Source: Candidatus Woesearchaeota archaeon
GTDB lineage: Archaea; Nanobdellota; Nanobdellia; Woesearchaeales; UBA10200
Assembly: GCA_016180275.1 (NCBI GenBank)
Contig: JACPBN010000041.1
Location: 1-38,657 of the forward strand
DNA: 38,657 nt
Direction: 5' to 3'
Shown here: in pieces, positions 1 through 7,287 of the stretch
How the letters are laid out: each line of letters opens with the position of its first letter
Position numbering within the stretch: position 1 is the stretch's first letter
Translations under genes and position numbers: made by a program
Notes under the pieces: model-generated
Database searches by the model: none
What the model was told of the DNA's origin: nothing
What the model saw: only the letters and a program-made list of their open reading frames with translations

Positions 1-2
1 TC

Positions 3-332
3 TTAACTAAATTAAGTGCGCAGTTAGCTGATTTCGGAGCTAGCGGCGGAGGAACCGATTCTGGCGGGATGGGTGGAATCATGAACATCTTTGGCGTAGG
101 AATTCCGACGTATCATTTTCAGATAGTTGTAGGAATTTATGTGGTGCAGATAGCTTATATTCTAACAGTGTTATGCAACGGAATTGAAAACGGAGCCGAT
201 AAGTCAGCAGAAAGATATATGCTGGGGAAGAATATGATAAATAGCACGTTACTTTACTGCTTTATAGCGGGAGTAGTAACGGTATTGTTTAACTTGTTTG
301 CAGGGAATATATTGACGCCGATGTTGACGTGA
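3..332 (+). CDS. Type II/IV secretion system F-family (TadC/GspF-like) membrane protein, C-terminal end
   Basis: The reading frame is open from the window edge, so this is the last ~109 residues of a longer gene. It has a glycine-rich stretch, then a hydrophobic segment (IVVGIYVVQIAYILTVL), a short polar loop with an ENG-D-K pattern, and a final hydrophobic segment (STLLYCFIAGVVTVLFNLFA). This layout matches the C-terminal end of archaeal GspF/TadC proteins, the membrane platform of type IV pilus-like and archaellum-like systems. In such systems the platform works with a secretion ATPase and pilins, none of which is in the window. The first internal ATG (69) is unlikely to be the start, because the same protein character continues upstream of it. 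Family assignment is inferred from a short fragment; another polytopic membrane protein is possible. Confidence 0.6.
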   Translation, partial: LTKLSAQLADFGASGGGTDSGGMGGIMNIFGVGIPTYHFQIVVGIYVVQIAYILTVLCNGIENGADKSAERYMLGKNMINSTLLYCFIAGVVTVLFNLFAGNILTPMLT

Positions 333-384
333 GAAGAAAAGAATGAAAGTGTTTGTTTAGCATCACCATAATTTAGAGAAAATA

Positions 385-477
385 GGCAACGTCAGAACTC
401 TTAACAAAAATCTTTCCCTCCATAGAGGTCGGTAAACCTAAAGATTTTTTGTGAGTTCCGCCAAACTGCCCTTTTTT
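385..477 (+). ncRNA. Nested-stem structured element ending in a T run
   Basis: Four nested pairings can be read on the + strand: GGCA (385-388) with TGCC (467-470); GAACTC (395-400) with GAGTTC (453-458); AAAAATCTTT (406-415) with AAAGATTTTT (440-449); and inside, CCTC (417-420) with GAGG (425-428), followed by GGTAAACC (431-438). A run of six T follows at 472-477, as in archaeal transcription terminators. It lies between the secretion gene and an endonuclease remnant. It could be a small RNA, an attenuating leader for the gene at 526, or an elaborate terminator of the upstream gene. Only the pairing is directly visible; the class is unknown. Confidence 0.45.
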
Positions 478-525
478 CATCAATACTTTAAGTTTTAAGC
501 TTAGGAAAACTTAGAGGTGGTTGAA

Positions 526-663
526 ATGATAATGAATGAAAGAATTGCGGAGTTGATTGGGGCTATAATTGGTGATGGTTGTATCAGATACAAACTCAAT
601 ATGCATCAATATTACATAGAGATAGTTGGTGATAGGATAAAAGAAAGAGAATATTATATGTAA
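526..663 (+). pseudogene. LAGLIDADG homing endonuclease, N-terminal fragment (45 aa)
   Basis: ATG 526 is preceded by a good ribosome site, GAGGTGG at 514-520. The product carries an ELIGAIIGDG helix, the LAGLIDADG-type signature with its acidic metal ligand, followed by a basic and aromatic strand and an IEIVGDR strand. That is how free-standing archaeal LAGLIDADG endonucleases begin. The frame stops at TAA 661 after 45 residues, whereas intact enzymes need at least about 150 residues, so it cannot be a working nuclease. The downstream sequence switches to an unrelated fold in another frame. It is read as the stump of a decayed or recombined mobile endonuclease gene; translation of the stump remains possible because start and ribosome site are intact. 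Confidence 0.6.
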
Positions 664-737
664 GTACAAATGGAGACAGAACTGAAGATATCGTATCAGG
701 AATCAAAGACCTTGATTGGAATATAGATATTTATAGA

Positions 738-1091
738 ATGTTATTGAGAGTCGAGAGAGTCGACGTTAACGAATTTAAACAGTTGAACCCTAAGAGATTA
801 AATGGATATGATCTCGTTATATTGGATGGATTTTGTGCATCTGAAGATGCAAAGAGCATGGTTAACACTTATAATTCATTAAAATCACAACATTGCTCAA
901 ATGGAACAACAGCTATTCTATTGACTCCTAGTGAAACTTTAGGCAATAGAGTAGAAAGAGAATCACCAATAAACTACATCTTCATTATTGACAACCATGG
1001 AAATCTTGATCTCCAAAAATTACAAGAGGTAATGTATAAGTTAATGGTTAATCAGAAATCAGTTAAAAAAGCACAGTTCGACTGTAAATAA
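738..1091 (+). CDS. Uncharacterised alpha/beta protein with receiver-like pattern, probably 5'-truncated
   Basis: The protein is not recognised as a named family. It alternates strands and helices, with a buried YDLVILDG strand ending in Asp, a TAILLTPSE strand and an INYIFIIDN strand, which is reminiscent of a response-regulator receiver fold. The same frame is open from 642, and the residues before ATG 738 look coding: a KRILYVST strand, then an EDIVSGIKDL helix. No ATG, GTG or TTG exists in that stretch. The native 5' end therefore seems lost where the LAGLIDADG fragment now joins, and only an N-terminally shortened product could start at 738. It is convergent with elp3, 13 bases away. Signalling function is unproven. 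Confidence 0.45.
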   Translation: MLLRVERVDVNEFKQLNPKRLNGYDLVILDGFCASEDAKSMVNTYNSLKSQHCSNGTTAILLTPSETLGNRVERESPINYIFIIDNHGNLDLQKLQEVMYKLMVNQKSVKKAQFDCK

Positions 1092-1104
1092 TTGTATTTA
1101 ATTA

Positions 1105-3447
1105 TTAAACACTCTTCACCATATAAACACCTTCTTTCTTATAACCCAACTTTTTATAATACTCTCTCACACCAACTCCAGAAATCACAACAAGCTTTTT
1201 CTTGTGATAGGTCTTTGCAATGATTTCTGCATTCTCAAGCAGCTGCTTTCCTAAACCAAGATGCTGGAATGCGCCTTCGATCGTAGCGCCAAAATTTTCA
1301 TTTCCGATTGGCACCTGCTGGCCATAGATATGCAGCTCTCTTATCAATGCAGATTCCTCTGTGATCTCTGCTCGCAAGAACTGGCTAGGAAATCTCAATC
1401 TGCAGAATCCAAGCACATAATCATTCCATTCTGCTGAGATAAAGAACTCATTTCCATCTGATGCATGATAATGCCTTGCAACAAGCTTGATGTTCTTCAT
1501 AAGCTTATGCTTGAGAGCGCTAGGCTTAATTGGCTTTATATTTCTTTCATGACGCAATGTTTTCTTCAGCAGCTGCTTATAGAACATTGCAGGATTCTTA
1601 AATTTCTTGTATCTTTTGTCATTATCTTTAGTGTTATTTTTCTTATCTTTAATATTTTTTTGAGCAGATTTATTTACTTTAGATGCAAGTATCACGCTAG
1701 AGACTATCTTCTCAAAAGTTTCTGGATTCAATTTATCTTCTTCATAACCAAGCTTTTCAAAAAATCTTCCGATCTCCCTGCAGCGTATGCATCGGCATTT
1801 AATCTTTTTTTTCTTGACTACTTCTTCAACATATTGTCTCAGATTTGTCTTGTCAACGCCTGCGCTTGTTACGTTTGTGGGAATATCTCTCTGGACTCTC
1901 ATTATCCTGCAGTATTCAGGAACATATTTCTTGAATTCAGCGATTAACTTAGCTGCCTCTTTAGTTGACAATGGCTTGAATTTGCCTGCCTTCCATTGCT
2001 CATAGAGCTTAGTGCCTGGCATCACCATGCAAGGATATATCTTTAGCATATCTGGCCTGTAATCTTGGTTTTCAAACAATTGCACCATGCCGGCAAAATC
2101 TTCTTTTCTGCTTGTTTCTGGCAAACCTGGCATGTAATGCGCAAGAATCTTAAAACCAAGGTCTTTTAATATTCTTATAGACTCAATGTTATCCTGCACA
2201 GTATTGCCGCGATGGGTTATCTCCAGAACATTGTCGTAAACAGATTGAATTCCAAGCTCTACTCTTGTGCAACCTAAACGCAGCATTTCATTGCCTTGAT
2301 ATAGCTTTCCAAAATCACTCTTTGTCTCGATTGTCAGGCCAATGCATCTGACATGCGCTGTTTCATTTATCTTGTGCATTTCTTCAATTGTAATGTTTTT
2401 TCTGTCCTCCTGCCTTAATTTTTCCTGTATGGCCCTTATTAACCTGACATTTGCATCCTGCTGAGGCTCATTTTTTATAACATTTAAAGCAATTGTGCCA
2501 CCATTCTGCTCTGTTGCAATACTACTATGATCTTTGTTAGAAAAGATATTTTCTGATTTTTTTGCATTGCCGATATTTTCAAGCTTTAGCTTCTCAAGAA
2601 TTTTATTTAGTTTAGCCTGTTTTCTTTTGTCATTAAGATTAAACAATAATCCAGCTGTTTCCGTAAGTATTTTTTTATTAGTCAGATCCAAATATTTCAG
2701 ATACCTCAATTTTGCATGAATGCTTGCCATCCTTAATGGCTCATTGATATTTCCAGGCAGCTCAAAGAAATGATTGAACCTGGCATGATCAATCGAGTGG
2801 CTCTTTGTGAAAAATAATTCAGAGAAATCATTCATTGCCTTGAAAGCAAACTTGACAAAATATTCCTGGTAGGCTTTTGGAAAAAAAGTGAATGTGCCCC
2901 CCTGGATTATGACATCTACCTTGTCTGGAATCTTATTCATTGCAATATAATGCTCTAATCTGTTAAACACAACCATGTATGGATCGTAATTTACACGCGC
3001 TGCACGACGAGTGCTAGGTTCTGCGCCTGTGTAGCTTTGAGGAACATCGCCATATGGAGAGCCTGGGCCGCCTGGGCAGTAAGTGCATGGACCAATTGCC
3101 CGCATGCTATGCGGACAGGGGTAAGGATCTGACATTAAAGCTATAACTGTAATGCCAGCAGCGCTTCTCACTGGTTTCATGCCAAGCAGAGAGCCGAATT
3201 TCTCCCTGTCTTTACTGCTTGCTATGGAGAGAACATCAATGTTTTTTGGGATTTTAAAACTGATTTTAGGAAACTTTTTCTTGAATTCATTTATTACTTT
3301 GATCTTAAGCCTGACAAACTGCTTTTGGGTCTTAGGAGTAAGCTTATTTACTTCTACCAATATCTGCCTGCACAACTCACTGAAATGATCGTCTGCCATA
3401 AGGCATATTCTTTCATGCAGAGAATATAAATGTTTCTGGTTTATCAA
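1105..3447 (-). CDS. elp3: tRNA uridine-34 carboxymethyltransferase Elp3 (radical SAM + GNAT)
   Basis: Elp3 installs the carboxymethyl group on C5 of wobble uridine-34 in tRNA, using S-adenosylmethionine and acetyl-CoA. An N-terminal basic region (1-100) is followed by a radical SAM domain with the Elp3-type CX9CX2C cluster motif (Cys111, Cys121, Cys124) and a PGGPGSPYG segment. A zinc-binding CRCIRC cluster lies near 551-556. A C-terminal GNAT domain (about 650-780) has an acetyl-CoA loop around HLGLGKQLLE and a REYYKKLGY end. At 780 residues it is longer than the usual ~550 because of inserts: one at about 210-345, inside the radical SAM domain, and a Lys/Asn/Asp-rich one at about 590-617. 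Both catalytic domains look intact. The single archaeal Elp3 acts without the other eukaryotic Elongator subunits. Confidence 0.95.
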   Translation of the reverse strand: MINQKHLYSLHERICLMADDHFSELCRQILVEVNKLTPKTQKQFVRLKIKVINEFKKKFPKISFKIPKNIDVLSIASSKDREKFGSLLGMKPVRSAAGITVIALMSDPYPCPHSMRAIGPCTYCPGGPGSPYGDVPQSYTGAEPSTRRAARVNYDPYMVVFNRLEHYIAMNKIPDKVDVIIQGGTFTFFPKAYQEYFVKFAFKAMNDFSELFFTKSHSIDHARFNHFFELPGNINEPLRMASIHAKLRYLKYLDLTNKKILTETAGLLFNLNDKRKQAKLNKILEKLKLENIGNAKKSENIFSNKDHSSIATEQNGGTIALNVIKNEPQQDANVRLIRAIQEKLRQEDRKNITIEEMHKINETAHVRCIGLTIETKSDFGKLYQGNEMLRLGCTRVELGIQSVYDNVLEITHRGNTVQDNIESIRILKDLGFKILAHYMPGLPETSRKEDFAGMVQLFENQDYRPDMLKIYPCMVMPGTKLYEQWKAGKFKPLSTKEAAKLIAEFKKYVPEYCRIMRVQRDIPTNVTSAGVDKTNLRQYVEEVVKKKKIKCRCIRCREIGRFFEKLGYEEDKLNPETFEKIVSSVILASKVNKSAQKNIKDKKNNTKDNDKRYKKFKNPAMFYKQLLKKTLRHERNIKPIKPSALKHKLMKNIKLVARHYHASDGNEFFISAEWNDYVLGFCRLRFPSQFLRAEITEESALIRELHIYGQQVPIGNENFGATIEGAFQHLGLGKQLLENAEIIAKTYHKKKLVVISGVGVREYYKKLGYKKEGVYMVKSV

Positions 3448-3472
3448 TTGAGATAGGAGAAATCGTAGTCTT

Positions 3473-3910
3473 TTAGTGGTGGAGATGTGAATTCTCTTTT
3501 TCTGGATTATGCTTATTTAGGATACCAAGACTAAACAATAATTTTCTTAACTCATAAGGGTATTCATGTAAAATAGCTCCAATCAGTAATAATAACAATC
3601 CAACATAAAAATATAAGGTTTTATTATACAATCTATATGTAATAAAAAATAAGAATGATGAAAGTATTATCCCTAAATAACCTATATTGAGATTCTTTAG
3701 TATTCTTCTCTCATTTTCTATTTTTTCATGGTCTGATTTTGATAATATTATCAAATTATCGCTATGATTATTTAATTTATCGCCATCAACATGATGGACT
3801 TCTTCTCCGGGGTTAATTTTTCTGATATCTTTTTCTGCATTATATCTATGGACTAAGATATTGCTATCTTTAAACCGGACATATCCTTTATTGTCAATAT
3901 AGGTTTTCTT
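3473..3910 (-). pseudogene. HNH endonuclease remnant with two-helix membrane tail
   Basis: The minus-strand frame from 3910 down reads as an HNH nuclease: a GYVRFKDSNILVHRYNAEK strand region, then EEVHHVDGDKLNN and a DNLIIL strand, the usual HH-DG-K-NN-NL signature of HNH homing-type proteins. A KSDHEKIEN helix follows, then two hydrophobic helices (IGYLGIILSSFLFFITY and FYVGLLLLLIGAIL). No ATG, GTG or TTG precedes the HNH core in this frame; the first possible start, TTG 3754, lies inside the motif. The frame overlaps the 3' end of the reductase gene and is shifted -1 relative to it. It is either a start-less remnant of an inserted nuclease or the tail of a frameshifted reductase-HNH fusion. 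Membrane location of the tail is inferred from hydrophobicity. Confidence 0.6.
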
Positions 3911-4611
3911 GCGACAAATTCTGCAGGACCGCAGAGATAGAATAATCCGTCTGCAATATCATGCACAGCTGCCTTGATCAGTTTTTCATCCATTCTTCCA
4001 CTCAGTCCATGCCAGTCAGGATCTTCTTCCGGGCGGGTGACTGTAAGATATAAGCTGAAGTTGTCATGCTCTGCAGCCAATCTTTCAAGTTCTTTTCTTG
4101 CAATAATGTCATGGCCTGTCTTATTGCTGAAAATTAAAGAGACTTTTAACGCAAGTCTTGAATCCAGGATATAGCGCACGATGCTTAATGGCGCAGTTAT
4201 TCCTGAGCCTGCTGCGAGCAGCACTATATGGTTTAATTTTCTGCCATGAACTTCATTTGAGAGGTTTTCCTGAAAAGTAAACATCCCGTAAGGGCCGGTT
4301 ATTTCCAGTTCATCTCCTTTCATATGCTCAAATAATCTTTTGCTTCCAAGACCCATTAATTTCACAATAGTCTCTATGTGCTTTTCCTGTGTCGGAGCTG
4401 AGGATAAAGAATACGAGCGTTTGATCAATTTTGGAATGCCATCTTGGACCACATTCAGGGTTATCATGATAAACTGGCCAGGCTTATACTCAAATCCCTG
4501 GGGATAAGAAAACCTAAAGCTTCTTACGTTGTGAGTCTCCTGATTAACTTCAATTATCTTTACCTTATGTGTTTTCGCTGGAGTTAGGGTTGGCTTATTT
4601 GGAGCTGCCAT
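3853..4611 (-). CDS. Ferredoxin-NAD(P)+ reductase-like FAD/NAD-binding oxidoreductase, C-terminus altered
   Basis: This is a two-domain flavin reductase that would pass electrons between NAD(P)H and a protein or small-molecule partner. The FAD-binding barrel (about 15-110) shows the RSYSLSS motif and a PGQFIMI strand; a TGPYGMFTF strand follows. The nucleotide domain (about 130-240) shows GSGITAPLSI and ends at YLCGPAEFV, the CGP motif near the end of family members. After that point the protein runs into unrelated residues and stops within ~17. The DNA there belongs to an HNH remnant in another frame, so the natural last 15-25 residues, often an aromatic residue stacking on FAD, appear replaced. 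Upstream, the palindromic ATTTAAAT at about 4663-4670 could serve as TATA box in both directions. Electron partner unknown. Confidence 0.8.
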   Translation of the reverse strand: MAAPNKPTLTPAKTHKVKIIEVNQETHNVRSFRFSYPQGFEYKPGQFIMITLNVVQDGIPKLIKRSYSLSSAPTQEKHIETIVKLMGLGSKRLFEHMKGDELEITGPYGMFTFQENLSNEVHGRKLNHIVLLAAGSGITAPLSIVRYILDSRLALKVSLIFSNKTGHDIIARKELERLAAEHDNFSLYLTVTRPEEDPDWHGLSGRMDEKLIKAAVHDIADGLFYLCGPAEFVARKPILTIKDMSGLKIAIS

Positions 4612-4695
4612 GGTTATCCTATATTAATGATTCAGTAGATTAACTGTAGTTTAGAATAGTTTATTTAAATGTTGTTGTAACGAAGTTCTAAAATT

Positions 4696-4954
4696 GTATT
4701 TGTTTAGCTCATGTGATAATCTATTCAAAAGCGGTGGCGACTGCCGACGAACACTAATTTAGTTCATCAATGAGTTGCTCCTCCTCTACGTTTAGAAAGT
4801 AGATGTGAGAATAGAAATGTATTGTGTGTTGTGTTACTTGAGGTTTAACTAGATAGCATCGCCCGTCGCAACTTAGCAGGGTTATTGTGGATTTGTGTTC
4901 GTCATAATTTGGCAGTCGCCACCGCTTTTAATTTTAGTGTAGCTAAACAAATAC
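4696..4954 (+). ncRNA. Structured RNA candidate, copy 1
   Basis: This 438-base gap between genes holds a large hairpin-like element. AAAAGCGGTGGCGACTGCC (4727-4745) pairs perfectly with 4911-4929; GACGAACAC (4746-4754) pairs with 4895-4903; a 7-base bulge (4904-4910) separates the two helices on the 3' side. A further outer repeat, GTATTTGTTTAGCT (4696-4709), is complementary to 4941-4954. The interior carries blocks shared with a second copy at 18986-19171: 18 bases at 4772-4789 containing CTCCTCCTC, GTGAGAATAGAAA (4805-4817), GTGTTG (4826-4831) and GCCCGTCGCAAC (4861-4872). GTTGC 4774-4778 can pair with GCAAC 4868-4872. A TATA-like ATTTAAAT lies just upstream and T-rich sequence follows the helix. 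Class and transcribed strand are inferred. Confidence 0.6.
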
Positions 4955-5005
4955 CTAAAATTTAATAATTATAGAATATATCACAGGCCATATTTCTCCA
5001 CAACC

Positions 5006-5043
5006 TTTATATACCTTTAGTGTATAATCATCAACTAAAGGTG
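5006..5043 (+). promoter_or_regulatory. TATA box and inverted-repeat operator of the MNT-HEPN pair
   Basis: A TTTATATA box lies at 5006-5013. ACCTTTAGT (5013-5021) is the exact inverse of ACTAAAGGT (5034-5042), with 12 bases between. The right arm contains the ribosome site AAAGGTG (5037-5043). The layout fits autoregulation by the winged-helix protein encoded next, or a hairpin that hides the ribosome site. Confidence 0.55.
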
Positions 5044-5049
5044 TATAAT

Positions 5050-5643
5050 ATGCTCTTGACTATTAAGGAAAAGCTTGTATTGAGGACATTATCTGCTGGC
5101 ATTAATAGTGATTACTCTATTAACCAAATAGCTGAGCAATGCAATTTAAGCCCGAATGGCGCATACAAATTACTGAAAAAGCTTGAAAAGGAAGGCATCC
5201 TTAAAGTAAAGCAGATTGCGAACATTAAAAGCTACAGGCTAAATTTTGATGATGAAAAAACAGAGAGAATACTGGCATTAGCATTGATGCCTGATGAATT
5301 AGATGAAAGAGTAAGGAATCGCTCACAGGACTTAAAAGAACTAAAGGATGTAACAGCTGCCTGCATACTATTTGGTTCATATATTACATCAAAGCAGAAG
5401 CCTAATGATTTAGATGTGTTATTCATGCTTGAAAAGAAGAATTTTAATTCATACAAAAAAAATTTAGCAAAGGTTCAAGACATTATGCCTGTTAAAATAC
5501 ATGATGTTATACAAACAAGAGATGATTTAACGCAAAATTTAAAGAAGAATGACCCAATAATCACTCAGACCATACTTAAAGGCATGGTGCTTTGGGGCTT
5601 TGATGCATTAGTTGAGAGGATTAAAAATGCCGCAAAAGATTGA
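5050..5643 (+). CDS. Winged-helix / minimal nucleotidyltransferase (MNT) antitoxin-like protein
   Basis: Residues 1-65 form a winged helix (INQIAEQCNLSPNGAYKLLKKLEKEG, recognition helix and wing). Residues 100-180 are a minimal nucleotidyltransferase with the ILFGS...DLD signature (Gly109-Ser110, Asp120, Asp122). In MNT-HEPN modules the nucleotidyltransferase counters the neighbouring HEPN toxin, in studied cases by adenylylating it; fusion to a DNA-binding domain suggests self-regulation too. ATG 5050 is chosen over GTG 5020 because AAAGGTG (5037-5043) sits six bases upstream and the TATA box is at 5006-5013. The end overlaps the HEPN gene start by 17 bases, indicating coupled translation. 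The catalytic residues are visible; the antitoxin role is inferred from gene pairing. Confidence 0.8.
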   Translation: MLLTIKEKLVLRTLSAGINSDYSINQIAEQCNLSPNGAYKLLKKLEKEGILKVKQIANIKSYRLNFDDEKTERILALALMPDELDERVRNRSQDLKELKDVTAACILFGSYITSKQKPNDLDVLFMLEKKNFNSYKKNLAKVQDIMPVKIHDVIQTRDDLTQNLKKNDPIITQTILKGMVLWGFDALVERIKNAAKD

Positions 5644-6142
5644 TGAAAAGCTTAGAAAGTGCTTTGATGAAGGAAAAAAAGGAAGTGAGCGCCATAAAGG
5701 ATTGATAAGATCTAATCCTGATTTAAGCAAATCAGAAGCATATTTAGCTAAAGCTTTGCATAATTTTAATGCAATAACAGATTTCCATGATTTAGGGTAT
5801 AGTGACTGGAGTGCAAGCGCATCATTTTATTCACTATATGTTGGGTTGCTTGCAATTCTTGCTAAACGAGGTTATGAGTCAAGAAACCAGTCATGCACAT
5901 TTGCACTTGTGGAAGACTTAATCATTAAAGGAGAAATAAAGACGCTGACTACAAACAATATTAAAGAGATTTTTGATAAAGAGGTAGCAACTGATCTGGC
6001 GCATAGCGCAAAAATACTTGATATCCGGGAAAAGATGCAATATTCTACCAAAACATCTTTGGAAGAGATGGAATTTCAAAGCTTAAAGAATAGGACAAAA
6101 GAATTGCTTGATAAGATAAGGCTGGAGCTTGAGAAAAAATAG
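5627..6142 (+). CDS. HEPN-domain protein, partner of the MNT gene
   Basis: This is an all-helical protein of 171 residues. Its N-terminal helices (SEAYLAKALHNFNA..., then a WSASASFYSLYVGLLAILAK helix) are typical of HEPN domains, and a late REKMQY (R-X4-Y) motif occupies the place of the HEPN RX4-6H/Y nuclease-like signature. HEPN proteins paired with MNT proteins are usually RNA-cleaving toxins. ATG 5627 is preferred over the in-frame TTG 5612 because GAGAGG lies at 5614-5619, just upstream. It overlaps the MNT gene by 17 bases, so the two are one transcriptional unit. A terminal histidine is replaced by tyrosine, so nuclease activity is uncertain; some HEPN proteins of this type act in nucleotide or substrate binding instead. 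Confidence 0.75.
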   Translation: MPQKIDEKLRKCFDEGKKGSERHKGLIRSNPDLSKSEAYLAKALHNFNAITDFHDLGYSDWSASASFYSLYVGLLAILAKRGYESRNQSCTFALVEDLIIKGEIKTLTTNNIKEIFDKEVATDLAHSAKILDIREKMQYSTKTSLEEMEFQSLKNRTKELLDKIRLELEKK

Positions 6143-6181
6143 TTTTCTATTTGGGCATATTTTTGTTTCTGCGTCGCAACC

Positions 6182-6189
6182 TTTATATA
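6182..6189 (+). promoter_or_regulatory. TATA box of the pyrimidine operon
   Basis: TTTATATA starts 34 bases before the pyrD ATG (6216), the spacing expected for a leaderless or near-leaderless archaeal transcript. It decides the start choice, because the longer frame from 6129 would begin upstream of this promoter. Confidence 0.65.
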
Positions 6190-6215
6190 CAAAAGCTTAC
6201 TTTCATATCTTTTTA

Positions 6216-7247
6216 ATGAGCGCAAAATCTGCATCGAAAGTGGGAGAGAAAGGCTTTGCTAAATCAGATGCAGCCATTGATGTCTCTGCCAGTTTTTGCG
6301 GTGTAAAATTAAGGAATCCGCTTGTACTGGCTTCCGGGATTGTTGACACTACTGCTTCTTCACTTATATTTGCAATAGAGAATGGCGCAGGAGCAGTAAC
6401 CTGCAAATCAATAAGCTTAGAGCCAAGGAAAGGCCATGGCTCACCGATAATCGTGACAAATGAATCTGGCATGCTAAATGCTGTTGGATTATCCAATCCC
6501 GGATTAGCATCTAGCATTGAAGAGATCAAGGATGCAAAAAAAAGGCTTGCTGCACATAAAGATAAAGAATTAAGAAATGCCCGAATCATAGGCAACGTTT
6601 TTGCAACATCCATAGAAGATTTTGCCAAAGCAGCAAAAGAGATTTCTAAGTCTGGATGTGAAATGCTGGAATTAAATCTCTCATGTCCAAACGTAAAAGA
6701 TGAGTTTGGAGAGCCTTTTGCATGCAATCCTGCAATGGCAGCTGAGCTGACAAAGGCAGTAAAGAAAGCACTGAAAGAAGCAAATAAAGATGCAAATAAT
6801 AAAATAAACCTGCCAATTTTAGTAAAGCTTGCCCCAAATGTGCCAGACATCGCAAAGATAGCAAAAGCTGTTGAAGCCGCGGGCGCTGATGGAATAACTG
6901 CAATAAATACAATGCCAGGAATGTTTCTAGATTTAAAAACAGGCAAGCCAATACTGACAAATAAATCAGGGGGGTATTCGGGCCCAGGATTAAAGCCGAT
7001 TGCTGTCAAATGTATTTATGACATTTACAAAGCTGTGAAAATCCCAATTCTCGGGACTGGCGGAGTAAACACAGGCAAAGATGCAATTGAATTAATGATG
7101 GCAGGCGCAACTGCTGTTGGTGTAGGCAGTGCTGTTTACTATCGCGGAATAAGCTGCTTCAAAAAAATAAATAATGAAATAGCTGAATGGATGAAAGAAA
7201 ATAACGTTAGTTCATTAAAAGAGATAATTGGAAAAGCGCATAAGTAA
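6216..7247 (+). CDS. pyrD: Dihydroorotate dehydrogenase, catalytic subunit (class 1B)
   Basis: PyrD oxidises dihydroorotate to orotate with FMN, the fourth step of UMP synthesis. It is a TIM barrel with an NPLVLASGI opening strand, a KSISLEPRKGHGSP segment, the LNLSCPN motif and the FMN-phosphate region LGTGGVNTGKDAIELMMAGA, ending GVGSAVYYRG. Length (343 residues from 6216) is slightly above the ~300 usual, through an N-terminal extension of about 20 residues and a loop insert near DANNKIN. The class 1B assignment rests on the next gene, pyrK, which supplies FAD and an iron-sulfur cluster so that NAD+ can be the acceptor. It is the first gene of a six-gene operon, with the TATA box 34 bases upstream. 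Confidence 0.93.
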   Translation: MSAKSASKVGEKGFAKSDAAIDVSASFCGVKLRNPLVLASGIVDTTASSLIFAIENGAGAVTCKSISLEPRKGHGSPIIVTNESGMLNAVGLSNPGLASSIEEIKDAKKRLAAHKDKELRNARIIGNVFATSIEDFAKAAKEISKSGCEMLELNLSCPNVKDEFGEPFACNPAMAAELTKAVKKALKEANKDANNKINLPILVKLAPNVPDIAKIAKAVEAAGADGITAINTMPGMFLDLKTGKPILTNKSGGYSGPGLKPIAVKCIYDIYKAVKIPILGTGGVNTGKDAIELMMAGATAVGVGSAVYYRGISCFKKINNEIAEWMKENNVSSLKEIIGKAHK

Positions 7248-7287
7248 TAAAAGATACAGAAGTGAAAAATATAGTGAAGGTAATGCG

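Noticed and set aside
4861-4870. GCCCGTCGC resembles the conserved 3' region of 16S rRNA
   Set aside because: The match is about nine bases; surrounding 16S sequence is absent in both copies of the element.
5020-5049. GTG 5020 as start of the MNT gene
   Set aside because: It would lie next to the TATA box, upstream of the expected transcription start; ATG 5050 has a proper ribosome site.
6203-7009. 268-residue minus-strand open frame
   Set aside because: It is antisense to pyrD, whose motifs are complete; no independent signal.
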